From: Haemonchus contortus
Taxonomy: Eukaryota; Nematoda; Chromadorea; Rhabditida; Trichostrongylidae
Direction of reading: 5' to 3'
Assembly: GCA_000469685.2 (NCBI GenBank)
Contig: LS997564.1
Location: 27,038,959 to 27,102,958 of the forward strand
Length of the DNA stretch: 64,000 nt
Shown: one piece after another, positions 35,711 to 50,300 of the stretch
How positions within the stretch are numbered: position 1 is the first letter of the stretch
How the letters are laid out: the number at the start of each line of letters is the position of its first letter
The notes under the pieces: generated by a model
The model's input: the letters and a program-made list of their open reading frames with translations, nothing else
Databases searched by the model: none
What the model was told of the DNA's origin: nothing
Translations under genes and position numbers: made by a program

Positions 35711-37362
35711 TAACCACCGCGTTTCATGATACAGAGGGAATTTTCCAATGAATGAATTTTTGAGAATCTTTTGGGGACTTCCTTGCTTCATTCATATTTG
35801 GCAATGTGAAATACGTCGTGGTTTGTATGAGAGCAATAATGTTTTTCACGACTAAAAGTTGCTGGATTAAGGGACTGGAGTAAGTAGCAGAATCTTTAGT
35901 ATCTTTGGTTGCTGTATTTCGATCGTCCACCTATTTCTACTGTTATTTTTACCATTCAGCGTTACCCTGCGCTTAATGGATATAGTCCACAGTCCCTCAC
36001 TGAAAAGAGTAGTATTCAAACTGATTCTCCTTCTTTTTAGAAATATTCGAAACGTTACAGCGAAAGCGCGAATACAAGTATTCCTAAAGAAGCACTGAGT
36101 GTTCCAAGGAGTTTACAATAAAGTCCTGCCAAGCCTCAAAGCGGAATGTGAAAATGTAGGAAGCTGTTGAGAATTTCCATATCATTTGCTCGATCACACT
36201 GACTTCTGAATGTATGAAACTTCCCATCCTTGGGAATTGAGCCCGGCTGCATATGCCATCCGCACTGTGTGTGTCATCGAGATGCTTGGGAATGAACCCA
36301 CTATGTTCTAAGACTTCAATTCAAGCATGTTTGGTACATTCGGACCCTGGACTGTGAGCAGAGACACAGGAACGATCATGGAAAACGGTGGTACATGGAT
36401 TTTTCTCGCCTCGTTGTGAAATGGATTACACTCAGTGGGAGTGAGGATGCCGTCGGTCCTGTACCAGAGACAGGCACTTACTTCGGTCAATCTCAGGGGA
36501 CCTTACAGCGCATCTGCCTTTTTAAAAGGCCTCCTATAAATGTTTTTATCCAAAATCTTTAAAGAAATTGTTGCCGATTGGTTGTCGGTCGATGTCTGGT
36601 TCTAATTATTATCAGTCGCTCCTGCTGAGTAAAGAGTAAGAGCATTTTGCGGAGTGTAATGTGGAGAGATAGCTTCGACGAAACCAGGTTGGAATTAGTA
36701 AATGGGAACAACTCGAATCCCAAGAGACAGAAGATAATTGCTCTTGACTATTGCCAGAAAATGACCATGGACTGATCCTTTTCACCCTTGCTATAGGCTT
36801 AGTTAAAAAGAGATTAAAAGAAAAAGCCGGTCTAGACCTATCCGCTATCCAACACGCCCCTGTCTACTGGTCCAAATTTTTTTCTGTAACATGCTTCGTT
36901 CTCTAATGGACTGACAGACAGCCAACAAATAGGTTTTCTTAGAGCCCATAGTTGCTTTCTCGATTGTCCAAATGGCTTCATGAAACTTTCTCTGTTACTT
37001 TCATTCCAAGTGTGAGCTCCGCATGCTCTTCACTACCCAAGGTGATGCGAGCGTGACTCTGGTTCTATCAAGCATCAGTTACATTACTTTGCTTGACGTA
37101 TATTACTATTTAGTAAGCGTAAAACAGAGCGCACGATCAATCACAGCCCAAAATGTCCCAACAACAAACTGGGCTTCAGAAAAGGTCACGGGCAAAGGGC
37201 GTGTGTTCAGCGAATGTAGGTGAATACAAAAGATGTAAGAAACAGCGAAGCAGTCATTCTGTTATTCATCCGTTCTATTACTGTCTTTACATCATTTGTA
37301 TAATTGGTTTTCATTGTGATTGAGATTGTGATTGTAATTGCTTCAATCTTCCGTATTTTCTT
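35711..37362. other. Intergenic stretch, no gene recognised
   Basis: 3' flank of the EGF/CUB gene. No exon chain could be supported on either strand. Confidence 0.4.
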
Positions 37363-37689
37363 ATGGCAATGACGAAGAGTATGGGCATGATGATCAGAAT
37401 CAGAATCGCTGCTATTATTGCCAAAATGAAGAATGCCAGCCTAAAAAAGGTCTTGATCAATCAGAAATTAGTCGGTGTGTTACCTAACTGCATGAGCCTC
37501 ACCAAAAGTGATCGTCTTTTTCTTTTGAGGCTTCAGGATTCTGGTAGTCTCCAGAGCTTTGCTCAAGAGCGTCTAAAAAAACCGGCTGTTGTCAAGAAAA
37601 CGAGAGTTCGCATCAGCGGTTCCCAGATGCCATACAAGAAACCGGTCTTTTACGTTGTTAACCCAAAATCCCATGGTTCATACCAATGA
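37363..37689 (+). CDS. Uncharacterised basic open reading frame (108 codons), doubtful
   Basis: An uninterrupted frame from ATG to TGA. The N-terminal third is Met/Ile-rich and looks like an out-of-frame reading: the +1 frame over 37360-37470 gives a Cys-containing acidic stretch (NRCYYCQNEEC), and a good 62-nt intron signal occurs at 37475-37536. The C-terminal third (VVKKTRVRISGSQMPYKKPV) is basic and looks coding. No spliced arrangement kept both parts open. Could be a decayed or mis-assembled gene. Confidence 0.25.
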   Translation: MAMTKSMGMMIRIRIAAIIAKMKNASLKKVLINQKLVGVLPNCMSLTKSDRLFLLRLQDSGSLQSFAQERLKKPAVVKKTRVRISGSQMPYKKPVFYVVNPKSHGSYQ

Positions 37690-38161
37690 GCATATACATA
37701 GTAACATCTAATCAAACTGGTAAGGGATCAGGGAGATCTTATCGAATTATCGAACATATCGTAGGGAGACGAGTTTGCATGAAAGGGAAGTCATTGAGGT
37801 TGTGAATTATGAAGTTCTGAGTCTTTCTTTGTTTGATATAAGATCCCCCTGATAAAACCTCCCTATAATCAGTTTGAGAACTGAGCCCTGATTCATCTGG
37901 CATTTGCGCTATGTAAAGATATCCTGTTATGGAGACGCTTTGGAGTTACCTCGATATGCCCCCTTAGTTTTTCGAGCATGTTGGACAGATTCGGACCATG
38001 AATTGTGGTTAGACATTGGAAGAAGGTAGGTGGGGCCACAAGCAGAGGAGGTGAATCCTGTTCCTCAAGGTGAGGATAGGTTTTACCCGGTCAAGGAAGT
38101 TCAAAATATAGAGTAATTGTCAAATGTTGCTGAGATCAGTCGGAAAAATTACTGCCAATCT

Positions 38162-38331
38162 CTATAGCCTAGGGCAACCACCCCGAACTAATCCGGTTGC
38201 AGTAGCGTCGGCACCCCCAACAAGAAGGTGGTTACTATGTAGGCTCCCGTTGAGACCAGCTGCATAGTTTGGTGATGCTAAATTCAGCGATCTATTCCAC
38301 AGTGCACATGTTTTTAAATACCCGAAGAGGG
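38162..38331 (-). CDS. Candidate terminal exon of the micro-exon gene
   Basis: Acceptor 'tttttccag', then 2 nt plus 56 codons, ending TAG at 38162-38164. It begins LFGYLKTCALW and ends LVRGGCPRL. Its phase (needs one base from upstream) fits the exon at 38446-38478 exactly. Confidence 0.45.
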
Positions 38332-41300
38332 CTGGAAAAACTGCTGGAGGACCACGTATGGGTGAAAGAAATAAAAATCCAGTGTAAAGAAAAAAAGTGA
38401 GTTTTATGCCATGTAAAGGTGAAGCCTTTAATAAAGTGGACTCACGCGGATCAACATCTGTTTCCTTAGTCGATGTCACTGAAATAATGTTTATAAACAA
38501 AATGTAACGTAATGTATAACAATAAACAATAAAAACATGTCAGCTCTCACATCTCTATCCGAAAAAAATCGAAGCAACTTAACAAGAATTTTTTTGATGC
38601 AGAGTTTCGATATTTTAAAAAACTTCAAGTCCTCTCAATTTAAATTGCTTCAAAATTCCGTAAATATTAGGTTGAGTCATAAGTCCTCGGACAATGTGAT
38701 AGTGATGACTTCTAGCGATCATAACTCGGGAAAGAGTTGACGAAAATGAACGTGCAAGGCACTGTTGGATAGAGTATAGAAAGATCTTCCAAATGCGTGC
38801 TGGCAAACGCACCCAACTGTTTCCTTTCCCGCAACTGTGCCTCATGATTTCAAGCCGTCGCAACTCCACATCCGCAACACCATCATATTTATTTTTTTAT
38901 CGGGCCATGAACCTGCGGCAATCGGTAGAGGTATAAAGGACGTTCACAAGCAGGACGTGTACATTTTACAAGTGACACTAGAAGTTCGCATCGGGCGACT
39001 ATTCCTTCGAAGATGAAGGCCGTCCGGGATGCCCAATGGGGTTGGATTTGGACGTGCTGCGAAGCCAGGCGGAAGCCGATCCGCATCAAACTACTCGTGA
39101 ACTGGCAGTCACCCTTGGGGAGTCAGTCCACAATTATTCGTGAATTGAAGTCAATCGACAAGGTGCGAAAGCTTGGCCGATGGTGCCTCATGCTTTGAAG
39201 CAGTATGACATAGACCGCCGCGACGACGTTGCACTTTCGCTCCTCACGCTCAAGGGCACCACACTTGGCTCGAGTACCTAGTCACCAGGGGTGCGAAGTC
39301 GAACCTCTACTCTAACGTTCACCAGCGTGCTCAATGGTTTGACAAAGGTGCGCATGCAGAAGACTCCCCCAAACCCAACGTACACGCCAAGGAGGTTATG
39401 CTCTGATTCTGGTGGAGCGTTCAGTGTGTTGAATAATGGGAGATGCTAGACGAAGGATGCACAGTGACCGCACACGTCTCCGTTTCGCAACTGAGGAATT
39501 TGAAGGCGAATCCCGAAACTACACGTCCACAGCAGCACAAAGTTTACTTCCAGCACGACAACGCTCGCCCTCACATTGCAAGAAAGACCAAAACTGAACT
39601 GACGAATTTCGGCAGGACAAGTTTACCACATCAACCATGTCCCCTAGACTTGGATTCCTCGGACTACCACCTTTTTCCCCATCTTCAACGTCATCTGGGT
39701 GGTCAGGACTTTCAAACCCGCGACGACATCAAAATGGCACTGGAGCAGTTCTCCAAGGGCCAGCTCCAAGCGTTCCAAAGCAAGAGCATTTACGATCTGC
39801 CCAAGCATTGGCAGAAGACCATCGATGCGAATGGGGCATATTTCAAATGATTCGCTATTGTCGTTTAAAAATTGTAAGATAAGTATTATCATTGCCAATT
39901 TGTCCGAGGACTTATGACTCAACCTAATAAAAGGGGCCCGATTTTCGTAATCTCTACATTGTCAGCATCGTTTGTATGAATACAGAAAAACCTTTCCTAA
40001 GTCGGGGGACCAGAGTCACAAGTTAAGGAGTGGGAGGAACACAGTCTTAAGTCGGGGAATATGGTCATGAGGTCTCAAGTCGGGGGCTGCCCGTAGTCAG
40101 AACCTGACGTGATGCCGCACCCTGCACCACTTGAGACCTCATGACACTCCTCCCAACATAAGATCCTGAACGCTCCGCATCTGATTCTTGCCCCCGCTTA
40201 GGAACCATGCTTTCAGTATTATCTATTAGTATTATTATTATTGGTATTAGTATTCAGTGTTAGGACCATAATCCTTCTTATATATAAAGCAGTAACTTGG
40301 TTTGTCGGTTTGTCGGTATGTCTGTTTGTCTGTATGTCGGTATGTCGGTTTGTCGGTCTGTCCGTCCGGGTTACTTTGTGATTATGATAAAGGTAGTGAT
40401 ATGGGAAAGTTATCCTTCTTATATACAAAGCAGTTGTTTTGTGGGTAGGTTAATGGAGAAAGTGAGCACTGCGGAGGGAAGTGAGTAATATGGAGTGAAG
40501 TATTTATTATTTCAAACTGTGATTTCTACTGTACTGTACTGGCAGTACTTCGGCACTGTCACTTGATCGACACTGGTGATGTAAAAAATACAAAATCAAA
40601 TCGCTTCCGAATTTCAGGGTAATGTGACAGACGGTCACACAAGACCCAGGCTCGCTCTTGCCCCTGCCACTTCGAATCCAGAACTAACGAGCAGCTCGTG
40701 TTGTCCATTTTTTCCCTTTCCGTCCGAAAACCTGCTCTCTCTACCGCCACAATTTGGAACCTACGTTGGCTAAAATGACGTCGGCTCGTGGAACTCGCTA
40801 ACCTCGTTATACGGTCTTTGTTGTAAAAGCAAGAGCTTAGATGACCAGGAACCAAGAAGGGCAGCGGGAGAGAGGGATGAGAACGAGTAGAGGTTGAGGG
40901 GATCTTTCGTCGAGACTAAAGTTATAGAAGGCGCTATGGTGCGGTTCTGTAGTGATGTAGTGTTCCGCTTCAGAAGAATACACTTCTTGATTACCTCTCT
41001 CTTGCCGAAAAACAAGCATTTGGTGATTAGTAAGAGAGAATAACCCTCAAAAATACGAATCGCGGCTGCGCCACGACTTTGTGCGCTATGTAAATCTGAA
41101 AATCGTTTGAAAGAGCAACGAAACTTACGTTCATTGGATATGTCGGTATCTGACGTGCTCGTTTCTAAACAAAAAAAGCATTTGATTGCAAATGAATGTG
41201 TCTCATTCATGAAATGAAGCGAAAATAAAGGGAACTTACCTGAACCATCTTCTTCATGGGTCTCCGACGTTTCTAAGGTTGTTCTTCCTGAGAAGATAGT

Positions 41301-44300
41301 GGATTTATCTGTGATTCCTCTCATGGTTAAAAGCGGAATGAAGGAAACCCATCTGTACCTTCTCCTTCTATACCCGACGGTTCTAAAGTTGTTTTTCTAA
41401 GTAAGCAGTGAAATTGACTGTTCCCTGTCATAGTTACAGGCGGAATAAAAGAAACTCACCTGTAGCTTCTTCTATAGTATTATCCGATGGCTCTATTGTT
41501 GTTCTTTCTAAATAAAAAGTGAATTCACCGAAGTACTCTGTCATGCTTATTTGCCAGCACCGACAATATTTTGGCTTCCAGAAAGCCTAGCTTTGCCTAT
41601 CACTACCTTTCCTTTAAAGAAAATATTGACAAACAATGAGTATTCATAGTTGCCTGATTGTTCCATCCAACTTCCCTAACGTGTCTACTTCCAGAGTTGG
41701 TGCAAAATGCACATTTCAAGTACATTCCAAGCAAGCCATGGTATGAAATGTCCCTGGATTAAACACTGTCATTTCCCCAGGACTACCATCATAGCCGTCC
41801 ACTGCTGATCCGCTCGCTTCGCTACAGGAGACACGAGCTTTGTGGCCGAACCTCGGCTGGGACGCCGCCCTACCGTTCCTAACTTTGTCAAAGAGGATCC
41901 GAGCCTACCACAGTCTTGCGGGATTGGGTGTACCCAATCCACAATCGTCAAACGTCTCTGAGCCTTGGGCTACGAAAAGGTGGACCCGGTAGATGTCTCG
42001 CACCTTGACGGATGGTACCCGGCACACCCGGGTATCCATATTTCAATCTTTCCTTCTCCGCTCCACAAGAGGGAACAGTGTATGCTCTATGCGGCTCCTG
42101 AATCACCCTGCCAGCTAGAACAGTAGGTGCAGAGCGTCTAAAATTCTGAATAGAACTCGTGATTTGCGAGTCCGAACACTCGGCGTGAATTTACGCAATT
42201 TCCCTATAGACTACAGAAACAATTAACTCTGATGACCAATTTATTAAAGGTCTCCCCCATACCTAAAAGCACAGTTCACGATAAATGTAGCCAAGGAGAT
42301 ATCCCGCTAAAATAAATCTGTGGCCCCCTCGTATACCATATGAGGCGCTGCAGGTCGGAAAACAGCCTAATTAGAGAGTTATAAAGACTCAAAGATTGGC
42401 CCGTGTTATCCTCGGACGAGTTTCAACGGCATTGTAAATGCTGTACTATTCACTCGGGAACCATGTAAGAAGTTCAAACAACTAGTCATGATCCATAGCG
42501 ACAGTGAAAGGCAATTCTGAACAATTACGGTTTGTTGCAGAGAGCTCTTTGCGCAATTGTAACAAATAAAATCTCGTCCGAATACCCCTTCTATGCCGTT
42601 TCCATCATGGTAATCTCGTACAACCTCTACTTTCACCACTTTTGAGTAGCCCTATTTTTCACGAAAACGGTAAAACTCCTCGCTTCCTTCCCCTCGATGC
42701 ATAATTCTAAACTAATACTTTCACTTCTCGACTTAATTTGAGTTTCTCAAGATTATCGTGAACTGAGCCTTTAAGTCGAGGTACAATCGCAGCGATTCGA
42801 TGAAAAGGACACTCACTGTACCCAAATAGACCTGGTCCTATGCCACCCGAAATCTCTGTTCCATTTGTTTCTGAACAAGGAAAGTTTAGCGGTCAACCTT
42901 TGCATAGCACAAGGTCTAATAATAATAAAATAAGCTCACGATTAGCTACAATGGTGCCGTTGAGCAGCGGCTCCAATCGATCTGTTTCTAAATAATTGAA
43001 AAGTATTATACATTCGTCAATCCACATGAAGTCGCGATTCTGGAGTGAAGCAAAGTATGAAGGGAATCGACCTGAAGTTTCGGATTCGATGGTCTCGTGT
43101 CCCGGTTCCACCGTAGTTCTTCCTAAAAAAAGAAACTTCATTGGGTAATACATACAGTAGCGCTCAAAAGTCTTCGGTGAAATGCTTTGACGATTTTTCG
43201 TTCATAACTTTTTTGTTAGTAGACCAAATCGCACAAAATTTGGATATGTTTAACTAGAGCATATTTCACCCTACCCAACACTATTTGATTGCAAAGCTGC
43301 AACATCCACAGATAGAGCAAGGTGTTTGTTGCGGTAGCAGATTTTGCTTAAAGTAAAGTTGTTGACGTCTGCACTTATTCGCACCTTAAGTGCATATTTC
43401 TCGTCCATTGTGTTCGGCATTAGCACTCGTACACTTTTGACATGACAAAAAGGAAAGAGATTCTAGAAGGGCCATCGTCTGTACTTTCAGTCGATTTTGA
43501 ATTCATGCTCTTTGGAATATCTGGAACATGATCAGATTGCAGGTTGATAGTGGTAAATATTCACAATACACCCACGCTCCAAATATAGAAATTTCGCATG
43601 ATTAGATCCAGTAGGAAAGGAGTTACGACCAAAAAGTACGGCTGAAGAACCATTTCACCGAAGACTTTTGAGCGCTACTGTATATTAGGTCATCTCATTC
43701 AAAAGTTCGCAAGCTTTTATTCGAGTAAACTGAACAGCAAACAAGATAAAAAGCTAATATTCTAGTGTTCTGTCGGGTAGGCTCCATCATTGTTGACGAC
43801 ACTCTCCCAGCGTCCATATGGCACCTGGACACCAAGTAGCTTCTTTCCTTCAACATGTGCAGATAAAATGCTGTTGACGTCCATTTCGACGATCGACCAG
43901 TTGTCAAAGCGTTTGCCACTTCGACGTACCTTCATTTGACCGAACCGGTTGAAGTCGCACGGCTGGAGCTCGGGAGAATAGGGCGGTTGAATCTAGGTCT
44001 CAATATTCTTTTCTTCAAAAAACTGCTGCAGAATTCGAGATGGGTGGGGCTTGGCATTATCATGAGCGATAATTGCCCTATTGAAGTTGTGTGCTGCCAT
44101 CCAATTGTCGGTATTATCGTCGAGAAACTGGCAATACACTACAGAAGTGACGGTCTTTTTTCAGGACAAAGTCGCCAGAACGCCACGCCTCAGAAATCCA
44201 TTGCCATGATGAGCATCCACTTGGAACCACGTGACTCTTTATGAACTAATTCGGGCGGTTCCTCATCGGCGTCCATCCAAACCCGACGCTTGTGACTTTC

Positions 44301-47300
44301 GGGCTCACTGTAAAACCCACCCATTTTTCATCTATATCGTTTCGTGAGTCGTGGGTGACGTCGGTGGTGGAGAAGATTGTTTCTACAGGCATCAATTCGG
44401 TTTTGGACTTGTGCTTCTGTAAGTAAACGAGGTACCCATACACACATCTTCTTGACCATCTTCCATTCTTTGGACACAACTCGGCCAACGGTAGTAGCAG
44501 GAATGCCGGTCCCGCGGGAAAGTTCGGCAATGGTGCAGTCTCTGCGCTCAGCCATTCGACGCTTGATTTCAGATACTCGTTCTTCGTGTGCGGAGTGGAC
44601 ACTATGAGCACCACGTCGGCCTTCACTTATCTACGTTCTTCCTTCTTTGAACAGTCGCACCCATTTCTGCACATTACGCTTGAAGAACTCCGTCCCGTCT
44701 GTTTGTTGATTGTGCTCACGATGAATTTGAGCTTCAAATTCTTCTTGTATAGCGCCCCATTTGATAATTTCGCGTTGATCCTGTTTGGTAGTACTTCTTT
44801 TCAAATTGCAATATCTTCTGCTGCAGCCATGATGTCGAAATCGGGCAGTGTCGCAGCTGACGGTCCTCGCTTCTGATCAAAACCCTGTGGATGGTGACAG
44901 CCTCCTTCATAATCCCGCCATCCCTCTGGATGTCTGCGAACTTTTGAATGAGATGACCTAATACATTTAGTCGCAATTCTGAAGAGTAACATGCATCTGC
45001 TTCTAATCAAGAGGTAATTCAATCGTCAATCCATGTGTAATCGCCAGAATGCAAAGTGAGTTCACCTGAATTTCCAGACCCAGAGGTCTCCTCCGGTTCC
45101 AGTTCCAATGTGGTTCTTCCTCGAAAAGAAAGTACATTGGGTAATCCATATATAGTCGCAATTTTAAAGAGTAACATGCATCCGCTTCTAGTCAAGGGAA
45201 AATTCAATCGTCAGTCCATGTGTAATCGCCAGAATGTAAAGTGAGTTCACCTGAATTCCCAGATTCGGAGGTCTCCGGTCCCAGTTCCAATGTGGTTCTT
45301 TCTAAAAAAAGAAACTTCACTGGGTAATACATATATAGACGCAATTCTGAAGAGTAACATGCATTTGCTTCTCATCAAGGAAAGTCCAATCCTGAATCCA
45401 CTAATCGCTATTCTGAAGTAAAACAAAGTGTGAAGTGAATTCACCTGAAGATCCGGGTTCGGTAGCCTCCGATTCCGGTTCCAGTGTGTCCTCTGCTAAA
45501 TAATTAATTGAGCTCATTGGGTTACCTATGTACAAACGCGTGTACATAATTCAGGATAAAAATAGTTTGTGGTTATTGGGATATCCATAGGACGAATCGC
45601 AGACCCTCAAGGATAGCACAAGTTGTCTGGTTGTAAAGTGGCTCAGATGGAATGTAATAAGTGTCCTAAAACCGGTCAGCCCGCTACGCCCAAAAGCGGA
45701 CGAGCTCTCAGGACTTTGTAGAGGCTGTGGAGGTTGCACCACTCACAACAAACCTAAACATTGGCAAGGGCCTTACTGCAGAAAGTTGAACGTAGAGGCA
45801 CACATTTAAACATCACTTATATGCAACTTTTGTCGGCACATTCTTGTCCAACCCCCAATTACCTTTCTAGAAGCTTATGTTTTTCTATTAATATGTCGAT
45901 TCTCGCAAATTCTTGACCAATTTTGCACTATTCTGTGCTATCACTTCCATTCCATGGATCTACTTCACTGATGGTTCTCTCTGGCCGCAGCATCTGATGT
46001 CGAGGCTACGTGGCGATCCAAGGAGACCGAAGGGAGAGCAAGTGGCGGATTAAAAGTCAGCGGTACGTGACCGAAGAAGCTAGTGGATTAAGAGGTGATT
46101 CGTTAGTTCCTGCTGTGTTGGGTCGCTACATCTTCTATCCTCGCAGATGTATCGACGCACATGTGTAGAGGACCACTGGGTACAGTTAGTATCCTGCACA
46201 TCTGCTTAGCCGAAACTTGCATTCGAGTGACTGGGAAGTAAGCGGTACGCGATTTGAGACCGTCTCCGAAACCAAGCCTCTTGTCCTTTTGGATTAGCCT
46301 GACTAGCTACCCTGACTCAACCCAAAACCATGTCCAAAGACGTGTAAGCTACTCGTTTGCCATCCGCAGATTAACAGCCTTTGGCGAGCCTCTCTAGCGG
46401 TGTGTGGCCATGTTAGATTCGGATCATGTTATGATTTAGTTTTCTGCAATTTCAGCGGCTAGTCTCCCCATCTGCTCGCATTACAGGTCTGTATCAACGG
46501 AAACAGTGCATAAAAGTTCGTATTGAATGATTTCCCTGGAACCCAACCACGTTCAAACCGTGACCTTCACCGGTGAATAGCCTGCCCTCGACCGCTGCTC
46601 GAGCTGCCTTCACTTGTCAGCCCTGCCAGCGGCGCATAATGTTGACGTACGGATAGTCCATCTCATCTACAGTGACGATCGACGGCACAGTCAATTGTGC
46701 GTCTGTAGGAAAGCAACTGAGTGATCACCTCGGCATGTCGCTGACAATCGCGCTCGGTCGAGTCATGTGGAACCCATTGGGCAAATTTGACCCTACACAA
46801 CTGCCCGAGGTGACCAGCGATGATATTGAACTTAAAATTTAAGGCATGCGCTAGCTGAAGTAAACTTCGCGTTGCTCCACCTCAAGCAGTTGGCGCAAGC
46901 AATCCTTGTCGACATTGAATCGGCATCTCGATTGGATGTAAACGTGAAAGTTTAAGTCTTCTCTACGAAAGAGCTGGAATGATTCCGGTGTTGTGCGTTC
47001 GGACACTGGACCCCTCCAAGTGCAGCGTGATGCGGTGGCTCGGGGAGGCCGCAGATTTGCGAGATTGAAGAACAGCAAAGGCCACAAACTCATTATTGCG
47101 AAACATCCATTCTGTAGAATGAGCCATGCCGGAGTTTAGAACTGATATTGCCGGTATACTCGCGAAGAATCACTTACAAGACGGTTATAAAGCGGAATTG
47201 AGTTTAGCTATGCCTGTGCGACTATCTGGCAGTTCTGATGTGTTTGTTTTTCGACAAGAGGAAATACATTCGATACTTCGCGCGTGTTCGCTATTCTGAA

Positions 47301-50300
47301 GTAAAATAAAGTGTGAAGTGAGTTCACCTGAAGCTCCGGGTTCGGTGGCCTCCGATTCCGGTTCCAGTGTGTCCTCTTCTAAATAATTAATAGAGCTCAT
47401 TGGGTTACCCATGTACAAATGCGTGTACATGATTCAGGATAAAAATAGTTTGTGGTTACTGGGAATCCATAGGACGAACCGCAGACCCTCAAGGATAGCA
47501 CAAGGAGTTGTCTGGTTGAAAAGTGGCTAAAATGTAATAAGTGTTCTAAAGCCGGCCTGCCTGCGTACGCTCAAAAGCGAACGAGTTTTCGTGATCTTAT
47601 AGAGGCTGTAGGGGTACCGTTCGCACCAGACACACACGTTGGCAAGCGCTTTACTGTAGGAAGTTGTGCGTAGAGGCACACCTTTGAACAACCCTTCTAT
47701 GCAACTTTTGTCGGCACATACTTGTCCAACTCTTTGATTTTACTACCATTTTGGAGGCTTATATTTTTCTATTAATATGCCGCTTTTCGCATTTCCTCGA
47801 CGAATTCCGCACGATTCTGTGCTATCACTTCCATTCCATGGATCTCGTTCACTGATGGATCTCTCTGGCCGCAGCGTCTGATGTCGAGGCTACGTGGCGG
47901 TCCAAGGAGACAGAATGGAGAGCGAATGACGGATCAAAGCCAGCGGTACGTGACCGAAGAAGCTGGTAGATTGTTTCTGCTGTGTTGGGTCGATACATTT
48001 TCTATCCTCGCAGGTGTATCGGTGCACATGTGTAAAGGACCTCTGGGTACGGTTAGTATCCTGCACATCTGCTTAGCCGAAACTTGCATTCGAGTGACTG
48101 GGAAGTAAACGGTACGCTATTTGAGACCGTCTCCGAAACCAAGCCTCTTGTCCTTTTGGATTAGCCTGACTAGCTACCCTGACTCAACCCAAAACCATGT
48201 CCGAAGACGTGTAAGCTACTCGTTTGCCATCCGCAGATTAACAGCCTTTGGCGAGCCTCTCTAGCGGTGTGTGGCCATGTTAGTTTCGGATCATGTTATG
48301 ATTTGGTTTTCTGCAATTTCAGCGGCTAGTCTCCCCATCTGCTCGCATTACAGGTCTGTATCAACGGAAACAGTGCATAAAAGTTCGTATTGAATGATTT
48401 TCCTGTAACCCAACCACGTTCAAACCGTGACCTTCACCGGTGAATAGCCTGCCCTCGACCGCTGCTCGAGCTGCCTTCACTTGTCAGCCCTGCCAGCGGC
48501 GCATAATGTTGACGTACGGATAGTCCATCTCATCTACAGTGACGATCGACGGCACAGTCAATTGTGCGTCTGTAGGAAAGCAACTGGGTGATCACCTCGG
48601 CATGTCGCTGACAATCGCGCTCGGTCGAGCCATGTGGAACCCATTGTGCAAATTTGACCCTACACAACTGCCCGAGGTGATCAGCGATGATATTGAACTT
48701 AAAATTTAAGGCTTGCGCTAGCTCAAGTAAACTTCGCGTTGCTCCACCTCAAGCAGTTGGCGCAAGCAATCCTTGTCGACATTGAATCGGCATCTCGATT
48801 GGATGTAAACGTGAAAGTTTAAGTCTTCTCTACGAAATAGCTGGAATGATTCCGGTGTTGTGCGTTCGGACACTGGACCCCTCCAAGTGCAGCGTGATGC
48901 GGTGGCTGGGGGAGGCCGCTGATTTGCGAGATTGAAGTGCGGCAAAGGCCACGAACTTATTATTGCGAAACATCAATTCTGTAGAATGAGCCATGCCGGA
49001 GTTTAGAACTGATATTGCCAGTATACTCGCGAAGAATCACTTACAAGACGGTTATAAAGCGAAATTGAGTTTAGCTATGCCTGTGCGACTATCTGGCAGT
49101 TCTGATCTGTTTGTTTTTCGACAAGAGAAAACACATTCAATACTTTGCGCGTGTTCGCTATTCTGAAGTAAAACAAAGTGTGAAGTGAGTTCACCTGAAA
49201 ATCCGGGTTCGGTGGCATCCGATTCCGGTTCCAGTGTGTCCTCTTCTAAATAATTGATAGAGCTCATTTGGTTATGAATGTACAATTACGTGTAGATGAT
49301 TCAGGATATAAATGGTTTTTAAGATAATCCATAAGACGAACCGCACCCCTTAGGATTGCACAAGGAGTCGTCATGTTGAAAAGGATAGATAGTTAGGATG
49401 TAGCAGTGTCCTAAAACCGGTCAGCCCGCTACGCCCAAAAGCGGACGAGTTCTCATGATCTTATAGGGGCTGTAGAGGTACCACTCGCACCAGACGCAAC
49501 GTTGGCAAGCATTTTACTGTAGCAAGTTGTACGTAGTGGCACACATTTGAACAACCTATCTATGCAACCCCCCCCCCCCCAAATCCTACCACTGGCCTCG
49601 AAGTGGCGAGGGGGCGAAACGGAAGGAATTCCGGCTAACAGTGGAGGTAATCACCGCCTCAAAATGGGCTAGCTACCCGAGGACGGCGCAACAGCTTCAA
49701 CACGCACAATGAGGGTCCGGAGCGGTGCAGATGGAAGCACGAGCTCCAAGTGCACTGGAGCACACGGCGGCCTGGAGGGACCTGTAGACAAAAACCGCCG
49801 CAGGATTTGCAGTGCACAGGACAAAAAACCTTCGAGGCATGGAGACTGCATACGATTTTGAACCTACGACTGCCGTACCATTGCCTCGAAGGCGGACCAA
49901 ACTATCTTGAATGAGACCAGCAAGAGGCTTCGCTTCGACGTCATTGCTCTTCAGGAGACGAAAACCAAGGAAACTGCCATCAAGAAGACCAATGACGGGC
50001 ACCTCTTCGTTCTAGGAGCGAAAGTCGACGGAAAAAAACGTCTGAGGTTGGGATTCTTGGTCCATCGTCGGATCGAACATCTGATCGACTCAACCGAGGT
50101 ACTCAGTCCGCGATTGGCCATTCTCCGGCTACGCATCGATAAGCGCACCACAGTCAGCAATATTAACTGCTATGCGCCAACGTCAACAGCAACCGACGGA
50201 GAAAAGGACGCCTTTTATAAGGAACTGGAGGAGGTTACAAAAAACGAGCCATTATACTACAAGTACGTTGTTGGAGACTTCAACGCAGTCATCCACGAGG

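Noticed and set aside
46851..47093. Conserved 75-80-codon minus-strand frame repeated in units A, B and C
   Set aside because: Its conservation follows from recent duplication of the unit; no splice context, start or known domain supports a gene.
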